Shown here: positions 1 through 8,327 of the stretch, piece by piece
How the letters are laid out: each line of letters starts with the position of its first letter
Position numbering within the stretch: the stretch's first letter is position 1
Source: Pseudomonadales bacterium
GTDB taxonomy: Bacteria > Pseudomonadota > Gammaproteobacteria > Pseudomonadales > Azotimanducaceae
DNA length: 47,319 nt
Reading direction: 5' to 3'
Assembly (NCBI GenBank): GCA_022827245.1
Contig: JAJDTI010000165.1
Coordinates: 1 to 47,319, forward strand
The notes under the pieces: generated by a model
Seen by the model: the letters and a program-made list of their open reading frames with translations, nothing else
Databases searched by the model: none
What the model was told of the DNA's origin: nothing
Program-made: the position numbers and the translations under genes

Positions 1-684
1 GACGACATGCCCATCCCGGACCCGCTGATCTGGATGGCCTACATGGCCGCCGCGACCTCGCGCATCCGCCTCGCGACCGGCATCCTGATCCTCCCCCAGC
101 ACAACCCGGTCATCACGGCGAAGCAGGTCGCGAGCCTCGACAGCATGTCCGGCGGCCGCACGATCCTCGGCATCGGCGTCGGCTGGCTGAAGGAGGAGTT
201 CGACACCATCGGCGCGCCGTTCGCGGAACGCGGCGCCCGCACCGACGAGTACATCGCGGTCATGCGCACGCTCTGGAGCATGGAGAAGCCGAGCTTCCAC
301 GGCGATTTCTTCGAGTTCGAGAACGCCTACTGCCTGCCGCAGCCCCCCGCCGGCCGCGTCCCGATCGTCGTCGGCGGGCATTCGAAGGCCGCCGCGCGCC
401 GCGCCGGGCGCCTCGGCGACGGTTTCTTTCCCGCGCGGGAGACGCGCGCGGACCTGATCGCGGTCGCACGGGAGACCGCGGAAGCCCACGGCCGCGACCC
501 CGACGAGGTGGAGATCACCGCCAGCGTCCCGGCCGACCTCGGGGAGCTCGACCAACTCGCTGACCTCGGCGTCGCCCGCGTGCTGATCCCGGTCTCGCCG
601 TTCCCCGGCATGGGCGCTACGGTCGGCACGCCGGAAGAGGCGCTCGCCTGGAAGTCCCGGATCGAGCGGCACGCCGATGCCTGA
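1..684 (+). CDS. LLM-class (luciferase-like) oxidoreductase, 5'-partial
   Basis: The C-terminal 227 or so residues of a luciferase-like monooxygenase fold protein. The frame is open to the first base of the window, so the N terminus, which carries the first beta strands of the TIM barrel, lies upstream; the ATG at 7 is probably internal. The ATGILILPQHNP and GGRTILGIGVGWL segments are typical of this family, as is PIVVGGHSKAAARRAGRLGDG near the middle of the fragment. The spacing of these blocks resembles the F420-dependent TIGR03619-type branch rather than FMN-dependent alkanesulfonate monooxygenases, but cofactor choice cannot be settled from the fragment. It overlaps the next gene by 8 bases, so the two are probably translated together in a catabolic operon. 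Confidence 0.85.
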   Translation, partial: DDMPIPDPLIWMAYMAAATSRIRLATGILILPQHNPVITAKQVASLDSMSGGRTILGIGVGWLKEEFDTIGAPFAERGARTDEYIAVMRTLWSMEKPSFHGDFFEFENAYCLPQPPAGRVPIVVGGHSKAAARRAGRLGDGFFPARETRADLIAVARETAEAHGRDPDEVEITASVPADLGELDQLADLGVARVLIPVSPFPGMGATVGTPEEALAWKSRIERHADA

Positions 685-1369
685 TGCCCTGAAAGAAGGC
701 CTGCGCCGCCAGCTCGAGATCCTCGAAAGGAAGATCGCCGGCGGCGAGACGCTTGCGGGATGGAAGGTGGGGCTGACCTCCGGGGCGTCGCGGGACGCCA
801 TGGGCCCGGGGTTCCGGCCCTTCGGTCATCTCCTCGCCAGCCGCGTCTTCGAGAGCGGCGCCACCCTCGCGCTCGGAGATTTCGACCGGATCAACGTCGA
901 GAACGAGGTCTGCTTCACCGTCGGCGAGGCGATTCGCGCCGAGAGAGGGCCGGTTTCGCCCCGGGAGGTCGCAGACGCAATTGCCGGCGTGTCCGCCGGA
1001 TTCGAGATCAACGAACCCCGCCTTCCGGCGGGCGCCTCGGCGGAGGACCGCCTGGCCGACAACCTGTCGCAGTGGGGCGTCGTCGCGGCGGCCGCGCACC
1101 CGGTCGATGCGGTGGACCTCGCCGGCCTCGAGGTGACCCTCTCCCGCGACGGCGCGGCGGTCGAGACCGTGACCGCGCGCGGCCATATCGACGACCATTT
1201 CGCGTCCATCGCCGCCCTCGCCATCCAGCTCGGACGCTTCGGGCTAGCGCTCGAACCCGGTCAACGCGTCATCACCGGGGCTTTCGCCCGCCGCCCCGTG
1301 ACCGCGCCGTCCCGCTGGCAGGGCGACTTCGGGCCCGCTCTGGGAACCGTGGAGGTCACGTTCGCATGA
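677..1369 (+). CDS. 2-keto-4-pentenoate hydratase-like protein (MhpD / FAH-related)
   Basis: A 230-residue protein of the size and organisation of MhpD-type 2-hydroxypenta-2,4-dienoate hydratases and related decarboxylases, which act late in meta-cleavage pathways using a divalent metal. The N-terminal AGWKVGLTS segment and the acidic metal-binding region around NVENEVCFTVGE (about residues 74-85) are visible, followed by AGFEINEPRL and the C-terminal GQRVITGAF block. Its start overlaps the preceding oxidoreductase gene by 8 bases and its stop overlaps the next start as ATGA, so it is the middle gene of a translationally coupled three-gene unit. No ring-cleavage dioxygenase is in view, so the true substrate is open; a dienoate or oxo-acid enol is the inference. 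Confidence 0.82.
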   Translation: MPDALKEGLRRQLEILERKIAGGETLAGWKVGLTSGASRDAMGPGFRPFGHLLASRVFESGATLALGDFDRINVENEVCFTVGEAIRAERGPVSPREVADAIAGVSAGFEINEPRLPAGASAEDRLADNLSQWGVVAAAAHPVDAVDLAGLEVTLSRDGAAVETVTARGHIDDHFASIAALAIQLGRFGLALEPGQRVITGAFARRPVTAPSRWQGDFGPALGTVEVTFA

Positions 1370-2328
1370 AGATTCTCATCATCCCGGGACTGACCCTGCG
1401 CGAGGTCACCGAGACCGACCTCGCCCGTATCCGCTCCGCCGCCGGCGACGCCGACATCGTCGTCTCGGATCACCGCGAGGCGACCCGCCACATCGCCGAC
1501 GCGGACGTCGTGCTCGGTTTCGTGACCCGCGAGATGTTCCTCGCCGCGCGCAAGCTCCGGTGGGTGCAGTCCATCTCCTCGGGCGTGGACATGTTCCTCT
1601 ACGATGAGTTCCGCGACAGCGAGGTCGTCCTGACCAGCGAGAAGGGCCTCGTCGGCGAACACCTGGCCGACCACGCCTTCGGCCTCCTGCTAATGCTGAC
1701 GCGACAGCTCGCCACGGCTCTGAAACACGGGCCGGACGCCTGGAACCACCGCCCCGAGATGCGGCGCCAGGAGATCGAGCTGACCGGCACCGTGATGGGC
1801 ATCTTCGGATTCGGCGGCACGGGGCGCGCCATGGCCCGGCGCGCGGCGGCGTTCGGCATGACGGTCAACGCCCTGGACCGCGACCCCGTCCCCACGTCGC
1901 CCGAGGTGGATACGGTGTGGGGGCCGGACCGGTTCGACGACGTGCTCCAAACCTCCGATGTCGTCTCGATCTGCTGTCCGCTGACCCCGGAGACCCGGGG
2001 ACGCTTCGATGCGTCGGCATTCGCCCGGATGCGCCCGACCGCCTACCTGGTGAACGTGACCCGCGGCGAGGTGATGGTCGAGGACGACCTGGCCGACGCA
2101 CTCGAGTCGGGCCAGATCGCCGGCGCCGGCCTCGACGTGGCGCCACGTGAGCCCCTGCCCGCCGACAGCCGCCTCTGGAATCTGCCCAACGTCGTGATGA
2201 CCCCCCACACGGCCGGCGCGAGCCAGTTCCGGGCGGCCCGCAACCTGGACCGCTTCGTGGACAACCTGGCGCGCTTTCGTGCGGGAGAATCCCTGGAGGG
2301 CGTGATCGACAAGGCGCTCGGGTACTGA
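1366..2328 (+). CDS. D-2-hydroxyacid dehydrogenase (NAD(P)-dependent)
   Basis: A 320-residue member of the D-isomer-specific 2-hydroxyacid dehydrogenase family, which reversibly reduces 2-oxo acids. The dinucleotide-binding loop GFGGTG lies at residues 148-153. The catalytic set is complete: Arg233 in NVTRGE, Glu262 in APREPLP and His281 in TPHTAG. The N-terminal domain carries the WVQSISSGVD substrate-loop motif. The ATG at 1366 was chosen because it overlaps the upstream stop as ATGA; the frame is open much further upstream, but that part is antiparallel to nothing recognisable and lies on top of the hydratase. The position in the operon suggests reduction or oxidation of an oxo acid released by the upstream enzymes. 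Confidence 0.92.
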   Translation: MKILIIPGLTLREVTETDLARIRSAAGDADIVVSDHREATRHIADADVVLGFVTREMFLAARKLRWVQSISSGVDMFLYDEFRDSEVVLTSEKGLVGEHLADHAFGLLLMLTRQLATALKHGPDAWNHRPEMRRQEIELTGTVMGIFGFGGTGRAMARRAAAFGMTVNALDRDPVPTSPEVDTVWGPDRFDDVLQTSDVVSICCPLTPETRGRFDASAFARMRPTAYLVNVTRGEVMVEDDLADALESGQIAGAGLDVAPREPLPADSRLWNLPNVVMTPHTAGASQFRAARNLDRFVDNLARFRAGESLEGVIDKALGY

Positions 2329-2346
2329 CCCGGGGCCGCGAACGCG

Positions 2347-3882
2347 TCAGGCGGCCTCTTCCGAAGCGGCCCGCAGCGACACCCGAAACGATGCCCCGCG
2401 CTCGGAGGGCACGAGTTCGATCGTGCCTCCCGCGTTGCGCACCAGCGCCTGGCTGATCGCGAGTCCGAGGCCGGTGCCGCCCCGGTCGCGCCTGGTGGTG
2501 AAGAAAGGCTCGAACACGTGCTCGCGGTTGCCCTCCGAGACGCCCTCCCCGTCGTCGTCCACGCGCAGCTCGACGGCTTCGCCGGCGCAAGTGGCTTGCA
2601 CGCTAACGCCGGTGGCGCCGTGCTCGAAGGCGTTGTCGACCAGGTGCGTGAGCACCGCCTCCGCAGCGGACCCGTCGATACGCGCGGGGGCCCTCCCGGG
2701 CGCGACCTCCACCGCATCGTTGCCGAGCCCACGGGCGACGTCGAGCACGTCGGTGACCTCCTCGCTCGCGCCGGACATGTCGGCGCGAGCGAGTTCGAGC
2801 AGCCGCTGCGTCAGCCGGTCCAGGCGTTCGACGTCCGAGGCGACGTTGTCCAGGAAATGGGTCCGTTCCGCCTCGCTCATGTCGCCGAAATGGTCGCGCA
2901 GGACTTCCACCGCCCCCTGGATGGCCGTGATGGGCGTCTTGAACTCGTGGCTGACGTGGCGCGCGAGGTCGCGCACGTAGCCGGCGCGCCACTGCAGGTT
3001 GGCCGCCATCGCCGCCACCGTGTCGGCCAGTTCCGCGATCTCGCGTACGCGGTAGTGCCGGCGCCGCTCGAACGTGTCGGTCTCGCCCGCCGACAGGCGC
3101 TCCGCGTCCTGGGCGAGGCGGCGGATCGGCAACACCAGGGTGCGCGCCGTGAACGACGCGATGCCGAACACCACGGCCACGACCAGGACGGTCGCCTGCA
3201 GCAGCAGGAACCACTTGTTGGACAACGCATCGAGGATGGTCGGCGGCGTGCGCCACAGCGTCACCGCGCCGATGACGCGGTCGGCAAGCACGATCGGTTC
3301 CGCCACGACCACGACGAGCCCCGCGCTGCGGCTGATGGCCGCCACCGGCGCGGCGTCCGCCCTCGGACTGCTGCGCAGGCGGCTGACGCCGACGCCCCGC
3401 AACGCGGCCTGGACTTCCTCGCGGTGCCCGAGCGACAAACCGTCGTCCGCACCCGTCGTCGCCGCCACGCTGCCGGCGGGATCGACGACGCGTATCTGCG
3501 CCCGCGTCTTCGCCACGGCATCCGCCAGCGTCGGCGCAAGCTCCGCTCCGATGCGCCGCGCAACCGCGTCCGGCCCAGGCCCTTCCACGGCTTCCGGCAG
3601 CGGCGGGTGGACCGGTGACGCCGCGAAGTCGAGCGTCTCCGGAGGCCCATCGGAATTCGCTGCCCTGGGGTTTCCGTACGCCCCGCCCGCCGTCGTACGT
3701 GGACCGCGGAAGGCATTACGGTAGAACGCGGCGACGAACGCCGCCTGCCCTTGGAGCTCCGACTCCGTCTGCCGCAACAGCGCGCTCTCGTACAGGCGCA
3801 GCACCTGCACGGCAGCCACCGGCAGCACCAGGACGAACAGGCTGACGACCAGGAGGACGGTACGAAGCCGGAGTCGGAACAT
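2347..3882 (-). CDS. Two-component sensor histidine kinase
   Basis: A 511-residue inner-membrane sensor kinase. A first membrane helix lies at about residues 7-28 and a second at about 225-247, enclosing a periplasmic sensor of roughly 195 residues that is rich in Ala, Pro and Gly and matches no family I recognise. A HAMP-like linker follows (about 248-300). The phosphoacceptor is His311 in SHEFKTP. The ATPase part has Asn416 in VDNAFEHG, DDDGEG at about 441-446 and GTGLGL at about 468-473, so all catalytic boxes are present. The start codon overlaps the stop of the upstream response-regulator gene by one base (TAATG), giving a canonical regulator-kinase pair. The signal sensed is unknown. 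Confidence 0.95.
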   Translation of the reverse strand: MFRLRLRTVLLVVSLFVLVLPVAAVQVLRLYESALLRQTESELQGQAAFVAAFYRNAFRGPRTTAGGAYGNPRAANSDGPPETLDFAASPVHPPLPEAVEGPGPDAVARRIGAELAPTLADAVAKTRAQIRVVDPAGSVAATTGADDGLSLGHREEVQAALRGVGVSRLRSSPRADAAPVAAISRSAGLVVVVAEPIVLADRVIGAVTLWRTPPTILDALSNKWFLLLQATVLVVAVVFGIASFTARTLVLPIRRLAQDAERLSAGETDTFERRRHYRVREIAELADTVAAMAANLQWRAGYVRDLARHVSHEFKTPITAIQGAVEVLRDHFGDMSEAERTHFLDNVASDVERLDRLTQRLLELARADMSGASEEVTDVLDVARGLGNDAVEVAPGRAPARIDGSAAEAVLTHLVDNAFEHGATGVSVQATCAGEAVELRVDDDGEGVSEGNREHVFEPFFTTRRDRGGTGLGLAISQALVRNAGGTIELVPSERGASFRVSLRAASEEAA

Positions 3883-4559
3883 TACTCAAAGCTCAAGCAA
3901 TACCCAACGCCGTGCACGGTGCGGATCGGGTCGCTGCCGTGCTCGCGGAGCTTCTCGCGCAGGCGCCTTACGTGACTGTCGATGGTGCGCTCGCTCACCA
4001 CGCGCCGCGTCGGGTACGCGCCGCGCATCAGGGTCGCGCGGTCGATCACCGTTCCGGCATGCCTGGCAAGCGTCGCGAGCAGTCCGAACTCCGTCCCCGT
4101 CAGGGTCAGGGGCTCGCCATGCAGATGCGCGCGACGCCCCGGCGCGTCCACCACCAGGGGTCCGACCACCAGTTCCGCTGCCGGGTCCTCGGCCCGCGCG
4201 TCGATGCCGCGGAAGGTCGCGCGTACCCGCGCCACCAGTTCGCGCGGGCTGAAGGGCTTGGTGACGTAGTCGTCGCCGCCGGCGTCGAGACCCGCGACGC
4301 GGTCGCCCTCCTCGTCCTTGGACGACAGGAACAGGATCGGCACGTTGGATGTGCGCCGAATGGCCCGGCATACGTCCACGCCGTCGACCTCCGGCATGAG
4401 CACGTCGAGCACGACGAGGTCCGGAGACGCGTCGCGGAACCTGTCGAGGGCGACGCGACCGTCGGGCGCGTCGACGGTTTCGAACCCGGCGCGGCGAAGC
4501 GCGAAGGACACCACGTCGCGGATGTGCGCGTCGTCGTCCGCGATCAGGATCCTGCGCAT
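3882..4559 (-). CDS. OmpR/PhoB-family response regulator
   Basis: A 225-residue transcription regulator: receiver domain (about residues 1-120) followed by a winged-helix DNA-binding domain (about 130-225). The acidic pocket DDD at 8-10, the phosphoacceptor Asp52 in VVLDVLMPE and the conserved Lys in DYVTKPFSP are intact. The C-terminal part has the usual LTGTEFGLL and SERTIDSHVRRLREKL blocks. It is transcribed ahead of, and overlaps by one base, the histidine kinase gene that presumably phosphorylates it. The preceding gene on the same strand, a nitroreductase, ends 19 bases upstream, so the three may share a transcript, but no functional link is evident. Confidence 0.96.
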   Translation of the reverse strand: MRRILIADDDAHIRDVVSFALRRAGFETVDAPDGRVALDRFRDASPDLVVLDVLMPEVDGVDVCRAIRRTSNVPILFLSSKDEEGDRVAGLDAGGDDYVTKPFSPRELVARVRATFRGIDARAEDPAAELVVGPLVVDAPGRRAHLHGEPLTLTGTEFGLLATLARHAGTVIDRATLMRGAYPTRRVVSERTIDSHVRRLREKLREHGSDPIRTVHGVGYCLSFE

Positions 4560-4578
4560 CCGGTCGAGCCCGCGGTGT

Positions 4579-5211
4579 TCAGCTCCAGCGGTCCCAGCGC
4601 ATCGTCTCCTCCGCCGGGAGGCGGGTCACCGGGCCGAAGTTTCCCATGGGGTAGCCCACGGGGATGAGGGCGAACGCCTCGATGTTGTCGGGCAGCTCGA
4701 GCACGGCGCGCGCGGCGTCGCGGTCCGAGAGTCCGAGGGTCGTGGGGGCGGCGCCGAGGCCCAGCGCCCGGGCGGCCAGGAGGAGGTTCTGCACCGCCGG
4801 CCAGATCGAGCCGCCGCCCATCGCGGCCGCGCCGCGCGGCACCGGTTCGGCGAACTCGTAGCAGGCGATCACCAGGACCGGGATCTCCTGCATGTGCTCC
4901 GCCTGCCACAGCACGGCGTCCAGCATGCGCTGGCGTTTGTCGGCGTCCTGGTGGGGCAGCGCCCCCGGGCGCCCGGATTGCGGGCCGATGTACGCCGTCA
5001 CCGCCTTCTTGTTGAGCGCGGCGAGCTTTGCCCGCTGCTCCGCGTCGCGCACGACGATCCACCGCGCGCCCTGCACGTTTGAGCCCGTCGGCGCCTGGTT
5101 CGCGGCGTCGATCAGCTTGAGGAGCAGCTCCTCCGGGACCGGGTCCGCCTTCAGCCGCCGCATGGCCCGGCAGTGATACATCGCCTCGAAGAGACCCATC
5201 TTCTCCGACAT
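4579..5211 (-). CDS. Nitroreductase-family protein
   Basis: A 210-residue FMN-dependent nitroreductase-fold protein, the usual length for the family, expected to reduce nitro groups, quinones or enones with NAD(P)H as a dimer in the cytoplasm. The N-terminal RAMRRLKADPVPEE segment (FMN phosphate-binding Arg residues) and ANQAPTGSNVQ match the family, and the C-terminal ALGLGAAPTTLG block matches the flavin-binding loop. The ATG at 5211 is preceded by a strong AGGAAGG ribosome-binding site; the frame is open for another 790 bases upstream but only across the divergent CoA-transferase gene, so that extension is rejected. It diverges from the CoA-transferase gene with a 93-base intergenic region. 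Confidence 0.92.
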   Translation of the reverse strand: MSEKMGLFEAMYHCRAMRRLKADPVPEELLLKLIDAANQAPTGSNVQGARWIVVRDAEQRAKLAALNKKAVTAYIGPQSGRPGALPHQDADKRQRMLDAVLWQAEHMQEIPVLVIACYEFAEPVPRGAAAMGGGSIWPAVQNLLLAARALGLGAAPTTLGLSDRDAARAVLELPDNIEAFALIPVGYPMGNFGPVTRLPAEETMRWDRWS

Positions 5212-5304
5212 CGCCTTCCTCCCTCGCCCGCCCGTTTTGACAGCCGCGCACCTAATGGCTTCACATAATACGGTCACAAGGAACGCTTTGGGGACGGCAA
5301 CGGC

Positions 5305-6489
5305 ATGGCGGGATCGCTCGCGGGCATACGCGTCATCGACATGACGACCATCTACTCCGGCCCCATCGCCGCCTCGATCCTGGGCGACCAGGGCGCGGAC
5401 GTGATCAAGGTCGAGGCACCGGCGGGCGACGCGATGCGCAGGCCCTTCCGGCTCTCGCGCAACGGGCTCTCCGGCTCGTTCGCCATGATGAACCGCAACA
5501 AGCGCTCGATCGTCCTCGACCTGTCCGGCGACGCGGGCAAGGACGTCCTGCGGCGTCTCGCCTCCTCCGCGGACGTCGTGATGGAGAACTTCCGGCCCGG
5601 GGTGATGGACCGCCTCGGCCTTGGTTTCGAGGACCTGAGGAAGGACAACCCCGGGCTCGTCTTCGCATCCATCAACGGCGTCGGCCCGAGCGGGCCCTAC
5701 TCGAAGCGCCGCGTCTACGACGCCGTGATCCAGGCGATCTCCGGGATCGCGGCGCTGCAGGCGGACCCGGCCACCGAGACGCCGGTCATGGTCAACACGC
5801 TCATCTGCGACAAGATCACCGCCATGACCGCGGCCCAGTCGATCTGTTCCGCGCTCGTCGCCCGGGAACGCACCGGCGCGGGCCAGCGCATCGAGGTCTC
5901 CATGCTCGATGCGAGTCTCTTCTTCCTCTGGCCCGACAGCATGTCGAACTTCCACTTCGTCGGGGACGACGTACCGAAGGCGCCCTACGGCAGCCATGCC
6001 TACTTCGTGCGCAAGACCGCCGACGGCTACGTGGCGACGATGCCGGTGCAGGCGGGCGAGTGGGGGGGCCTCTTCCGCTCGCTCGAGATGCCCAACCTGC
6101 TGGAGGACGAGCGGTTTTCAACGCCGACCGGCCGCCAGGCCAACAGCGCCCTCTTCCAGGAACTCCTGAACGAGGGCTACGCGCGCCTGCCGACGGACGA
6201 GTTGTGCGAGCGCCTCGAGGAGAACCAGGTACCGTTCGCGAAGATCAACACCCGCGAGGAGGTGATCGACGACCCGCAGGTCGAGGCGATGGGCGCGCTG
6301 CTCGAGGTCGACCACCCCGTGGGCGGCAAGCTGCGCCAACCGCGACCGCCGGGACGGTTCAGCCAGACGCCGGCGGAGATCTTCCGCACGTCGCCGGGGC
6401 TCGGGGAGCACACCGAGGAGGTGCTGCGGGAGAGCGGGTTCGGGGACGACGAGATCGCGGGACTACGGGAAGCCGGCGTCGTGCGATAG
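5305..6489 (+). CDS. CaiB/BaiF-family (class III) CoA-transferase
   Basis: A 394-residue protein of normal length for the formyl-CoA transferase family, which moves CoA between carboxylic acids as an interlocked dimer. The N-terminal GIRVIDMTTIYSGP and DQGADVIKVE blocks and the NRNKRSIVLDLS segment are canonical. The nucleophilic Asp is at position 169 in LICDKITA, equivalent to Asp169 of formyl-CoA transferase. It is monocistronic and divergent from the nitroreductase gene. A TTGACA at 5237 and a CATAAT at 5264 lie upstream but 21 bases apart, too far for a standard promoter, so the promoter is unresolved. The acid substrate cannot be inferred from the neighbours. Confidence 0.93.
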   Translation: MAGSLAGIRVIDMTTIYSGPIAASILGDQGADVIKVEAPAGDAMRRPFRLSRNGLSGSFAMMNRNKRSIVLDLSGDAGKDVLRRLASSADVVMENFRPGVMDRLGLGFEDLRKDNPGLVFASINGVGPSGPYSKRRVYDAVIQAISGIAALQADPATETPVMVNTLICDKITAMTAAQSICSALVARERTGAGQRIEVSMLDASLFFLWPDSMSNFHFVGDDVPKAPYGSHAYFVRKTADGYVATMPVQAGEWGGLFRSLEMPNLLEDERFSTPTGRQANSALFQELLNEGYARLPTDELCERLEENQVPFAKINTREEVIDDPQVEAMGALLEVDHPVGGKLRQPRPPGRFSQTPAEIFRTSPGLGEHTEEVLRESGFGDDEIAGLREAGVVR

Positions 6490-6506
6490 CGCGACGCGAC
6501 GGGGAT

Positions 6507-6818
6507 TCAGGGTTTCGGATCGGCACCGGTGGGCGTTACGACGTACTTGGCCAACTCCTCCCGGAGCACCGGCCGAATCGCCTCGGCCAAATCTTCGCGT
6601 CCCAACATTCCCCGCGTCGCCTCCGACTCAACGTGGGCTCGCAGCGCGCCGTTGATAAGCGTCTGATAGCTGCCGCCTCCGGCGGCGCGCACCTGGTCTC
6701 GAAACCACTCGAGCACATCGTCGTCCAGGCGGATGGTGATGCGCGTCTTGCCCGGAGCCGGGGCGACGACCGGTCCCCGGGTCGCCTTCGAGAAGTCGTA
6801 CTCGGATCGCACAATCAA
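6507..6818 (-). CDS. brnA: BrnA-family antitoxin
   Basis: A 103-residue protein with the BrnA pattern: a flexible N-terminal toxin-wrapping part (about residues 1-23), then a ribbon-helix-helix DNA-binding domain visible as KTRITIRLDDDVLEWF followed by the GGGSYQTLINGALR helix pair. A C-terminal extension of about 35 residues (from about 68) is longer than in many BrnA proteins. The gene starts 12 bases after the brnT stop on the same strand, the canonical toxin-first order of BrnTA. BrnA of this family neutralises BrnT and represses its own promoter; the palindrome at 7118-7137 is the likely operator. Confidence 0.9.
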   Translation of the reverse strand: MIVRSEYDFSKATRGPVVAPAPGKTRITIRLDDDVLEWFRDQVRAAGGGSYQTLINGALRAHVESEATRGMLGREDLAEAIRPVLREELAKYVVTPTGADPKP

Positions 6819-6830
6819 ACCACCTTTCCG

Positions 6831-7109
6831 TCAGACAGTATCGCGGCCTTTCGCGTAGGCCTCGCGTTCGGATCGAACTGCCTTCCTTGCCGACACAATG
6901 CGAACGTTCTCACCACGCCACGTATAGACGACCACCACGACGGAACCCATCCTGTCGAGGCCCATTGTCACGAACCGCTCTTCCTCAACGTCGGAGTCTG
7001 CGATCGTCAACGCGTAGTCGTCTTCAAACACCCCAGTGACATCGGGAAAGTCAATCCCATGCTTGAGCAAGTTCGCCTCGGCTTTGGCAGGGTCCCACTC
7101 GAAGCTCAC
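6831..7109 (-). CDS. brnT: BrnT-family ribonuclease toxin
   Basis: A 92-residue RelE-fold RNase toxin. The N-terminal SFEWDPAKAEANLLKHGIDF segment and the later EERFVTMG and VRIVSARKA blocks match BrnT, including the Arg residues expected at the active site. The GTG at 7109 is preferred as start because it puts the family motif directly at the N terminus and leaves the 7118-7137 palindrome upstream as an operator; a GTG at 7139 would add ten residues with no family support and place the operator inside the gene. Ribosome-binding sequence is weak (GTGGA immediately before the start). The toxin looks full-length and intact, unlike the decayed TA-like pair at 39334-40062. Confidence 0.87.
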   Translation of the reverse strand: MSFEWDPAKAEANLLKHGIDFPDVTGVFEDDYALTIADSDVEEERFVTMGLDRMGSVVVVVYTWRGENVRIVSARKAVRSEREAYAKGRDTV

Positions 7110-7117
7110 TCCACGCA

Positions 7118-7137
7118 GTATGTACAATCGTGCATAC
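7118..7137. promoter_or_regulatory. Candidate BrnA operator palindrome
   Basis: A 20-base imperfect palindrome, GTATGTACAATCGTGCATAC, symmetric at 16 of 20 positions, sits 9 bases upstream of the preferred brnT start. BrnA proteins are known to autorepress brnTA by binding inverted repeats at the promoter; that this is the site is an inference from position and symmetry. Confidence 0.55.
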
Positions 7138-7238
7138 ACGCGTCAACCACTGCGGGGCATTCGCGCGAACGACATCGCCCAGCGCCAGCGCCCATGCTGT
7201 AGCCTCTGTCCGCGACCAGCACACTGAGGACGTCACAT

Positions 7239-8294
7239 ATGGGCCAGCCGACCAATCGCAGGGTAGTGCCGCGCCGCCCGCCGGAAGGCATGCCGAAGCC
7301 CTCGGACTTCGCAATCGAGACCGAGGAACTGCCCGCGCTCCAGCCCGACCAGATGCTCCTGCGCACGCGCTGGCTGAGCCTCGACCCCTACATGCGTCCC
7401 GGGCTGAGCGCCGCGGAGCGCCTGGGCAAGACGATCGTCGGCGGTACGGTGTCCGAGGTCGTCGAGACGCGGGCGGAGGGCTGGGAGCCCGGCGACCTCG
7501 TCCTCGGCTACTACGGCTGGCAGGAGTACAGCGTCGCCACGCCCGACGACGTCCAGTGGGGCAACGCCGACATCCCCATCCAGAAGTGGGACGAGTCCCT
7601 CGGGCCCGCTTCGACGGCGGTCGGCGTGCTGGGGATGACCGGCTTCACGGCCTACCAGGGACTGCTCAACGTCGCGCGCGTCCAGGCCGGCGAGACGGTG
7701 GTCGTGAGCGCGGCCAGCGGCGCCGTCGGGCAGGTGGTGGGGCAGCTCGCGAAGATTCGCGGGGCGCGGGCCGTGGGCATCGCCGGCGGTCCCGCGAAGT
7801 GCGCCTTCTGCGTGGACGAACTCGGTTTCGATGCGTGTCTCGACCACAAGGTCACGGGGCTGCCCGAGCGCCTCGCGGCCGCGGTTCCCGACGGCATCGA
7901 CATCTACTTCGAGAACGTCGGCGGCGATGTCCTCGAAGCGGTCATCCCGGCGCTGAACGAAGGCTGCCGCGTACCGGTCTGCGGCTACATCGCCCACTAC
8001 AACCTGACGGACGGAGAAGCCCGGCCCACCCCGCCCCAACGGCTGCGGGCGGCGGGGCTCCCGACCCTCGACAAGGAAGGGCGTACCGACGGGTACCGTT
8101 TCTTCACGTTCGCGGAACTTGCCGCGACGCATCCGGCCGCCGAGGAGGCCCTGGCCGAGATGTCCGGCTGGATCCGCGAAGGGCGCCTGAAGCACCGGGA
8201 GAGCATCACCGACGGACTCGAGAGCAGTATCGACGCGTTCATCGGCATGCTGCGCGGGGAGAACTTCGGCAAGACGATGGTGCGGGTCGCCTGA
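7239..8294 (+). CDS. NADP-dependent oxidoreductase, MDR superfamily (CurA / leukotriene B4 dehydrogenase-like)
   Basis: A 351-residue zinc-independent medium-chain reductase. The N-terminal block RWLSLDPYMRPGL is characteristic of the CurA/prostaglandin reductase branch, which reduces activated C=C bonds of alpha,beta-unsaturated ketones and aldehydes with NADPH. The coenzyme-binding fold shows SAASGAVGQVVGQLAK, and the downstream DIYFENVGGDVLEAV segment is the matching conserved core. No Cys/His zinc ligands of alcohol dehydrogenases are visible. It is monocistronic; it converges on the PEP-utilising enzyme gene with 33 bases between stops. The substrate is not indicated by the neighbourhood; detoxification of reactive enones is plausible. 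Confidence 0.93.
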   Translation: MGQPTNRRVVPRRPPEGMPKPSDFAIETEELPALQPDQMLLRTRWLSLDPYMRPGLSAAERLGKTIVGGTVSEVVETRAEGWEPGDLVLGYYGWQEYSVATPDDVQWGNADIPIQKWDESLGPASTAVGVLGMTGFTAYQGLLNVARVQAGETVVVSAASGAVGQVVGQLAKIRGARAVGIAGGPAKCAFCVDELGFDACLDHKVTGLPERLAAAVPDGIDIYFENVGGDVLEAVIPALNEGCRVPVCGYIAHYNLTDGEARPTPPQRLRAAGLPTLDKEGRTDGYRFFTFAELAATHPAAEEALAEMSGWIREGRLKHRESITDGLESSIDAFIGMLRGENFGKTMVRVA

Positions 8295-8327
8295 GCGGCA
8301 CCCGCCGCGCCCTCCGGGAACCGGCGC

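Noticed and set aside
760..1365. Upstream extension of the dehydrogenase frame.
   Set aside because: It overlaps the hydratase gene in another frame; the ATG at 1366 overlaps the hydratase stop as ATGA and begins the domain.
5237..5269. TTGACA and CATAAT as a promoter of the CoA-transferase gene.
   Set aside because: The 21-base spacing is outside the accepted range; only one of the two boxes may be used.
5212..5997. Extended N terminus of the nitroreductase frame.
   Set aside because: It lies over the CoA-transferase gene on the other strand, lacks family residues, and the ATG at 5211 has a strong ribosome-binding site.
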